The position numbers were made by a program, and so were the translations under genes. From positions 707,232-771,231 of the forward strand of contig NZ_BRVM01000001.1 of assembly GCF_026011715.1 (NCBI RefSeq): a stretch of DNA of 64,000 nucleotides, written 5' to 3'. Below the pieces are notes generated by a model. It was not told the DNA's origin. It searched no databases and was given only the letters and a program-made list of their open reading frames with translations. The number at the start of each line of letters is the position of its first letter. The stretch's first letter is position 1. Source of the DNA: Cytobacillus sp. NCCP-133. GTDB taxonomy: Bacteria; Bacillota; Bacilli; Bacillales; Cytobacillaceae. Below, piece by piece: positions 63,707 to 64,000 of the stretch.

Positions 63707-63833
63707 TATTTTCAAAGACAAGTTTTATTATACCGTCTTTTTTAGATTTTTCAAGAGGAAATTTTATTTTTTTCGTTCCCTCAAAACTAGATAATGTATG
63801 AAGAAGTGTTTGCCGAGTAATAACCATATAACT

Positions 63834-64000
<167 letters not shown>

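Overview
The window comes from a low-to-mid GC, spore-forming Bacillaceae chromosome, probably Cytobacillus/Mesobacillus-like; the genus is inferred from protein similarity recalled by eye. Gene content and order largely follow the Bacillus subtilis ytzE-to-glg segment, and the RNA array follows B. subtilis trnB. Genus-typical features include a leucine T-box, a SAM-I riboswitch, Zur boxes, a sigma-B promoter and the sporulation gene cse60. No prophage, transposase or CRISPR array was seen.

Layout. 1-12 kb: ytzE, rsuA-type pseudouridine synthase, the lipid II flippase homologue ytgP/murJ, ytfP, cse60, rhodanese ytwF and leuS with its T-box leader. 10.2-14.1 kb: a 3-hydroxybutyrate dehydrogenase and GntP-type permease pair. 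It has a textbook -24/-12 sigma-54 promoter, candidate activator sites and its own PAS/AAA+/Fis regulator. 14-23 kb: a truncated yttB-like transporter, ytzC, ytqA-mnmM, ytpB, ytpA, ytoA, a frameshifted C39 peptidase and asnB. 23-32 kb: metK with SAM riboswitch, pckA with a CcpN-like site, ytmB, ytmA, the ytlA-C-D ABC transporter and ytkD. 32-40.7 kb: a lipoprotein, dps, ytzI, cardiolipin synthase, luxS, yidD, ytiB, a Zur-controlled zinc-binding lipoprotein and several microproteins. 40.7-49.7 kb: menaquinone genes menF-D-H-B-E-C, with menA divergent. 50-52.4 kb: yteA and a DDAH-family enzyme. 52.6-60.7 kb: the glycogen operon glgB-C-D-A-P. 61.1-64 kb: 20 tRNA genes, 5S rRNA and the 3' end of 23S rRNA, all on the minus strand.

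How the genes work together. Three blocks are metabolically coherent: menaquinone from chorismate, glycogen synthesis and degradation, and uptake plus oxidation of 3-hydroxybutyrate. metK and luxS belong to methionine/SAM recycling but are not adjacent.

The most unusual material is non-coding. One repeat family has a hairpin whose stem sequence varies while pairing is kept. Copies sit between the regulatory terminator and the start codon of both leuS and metK, downstream of metK in inverted orientation, and upstream of menA. The tRNA array lacks the tRNA-His that B. subtilis trnB has. It also has three spacers of about 170 nt, each carrying a duplicated 5' fragment of the tRNA that follows. 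Other points are a possible frameshift on an A7 run in the C39 peptidase gene, a decayed transporter, and a terminator-like hairpin between menB and menE.
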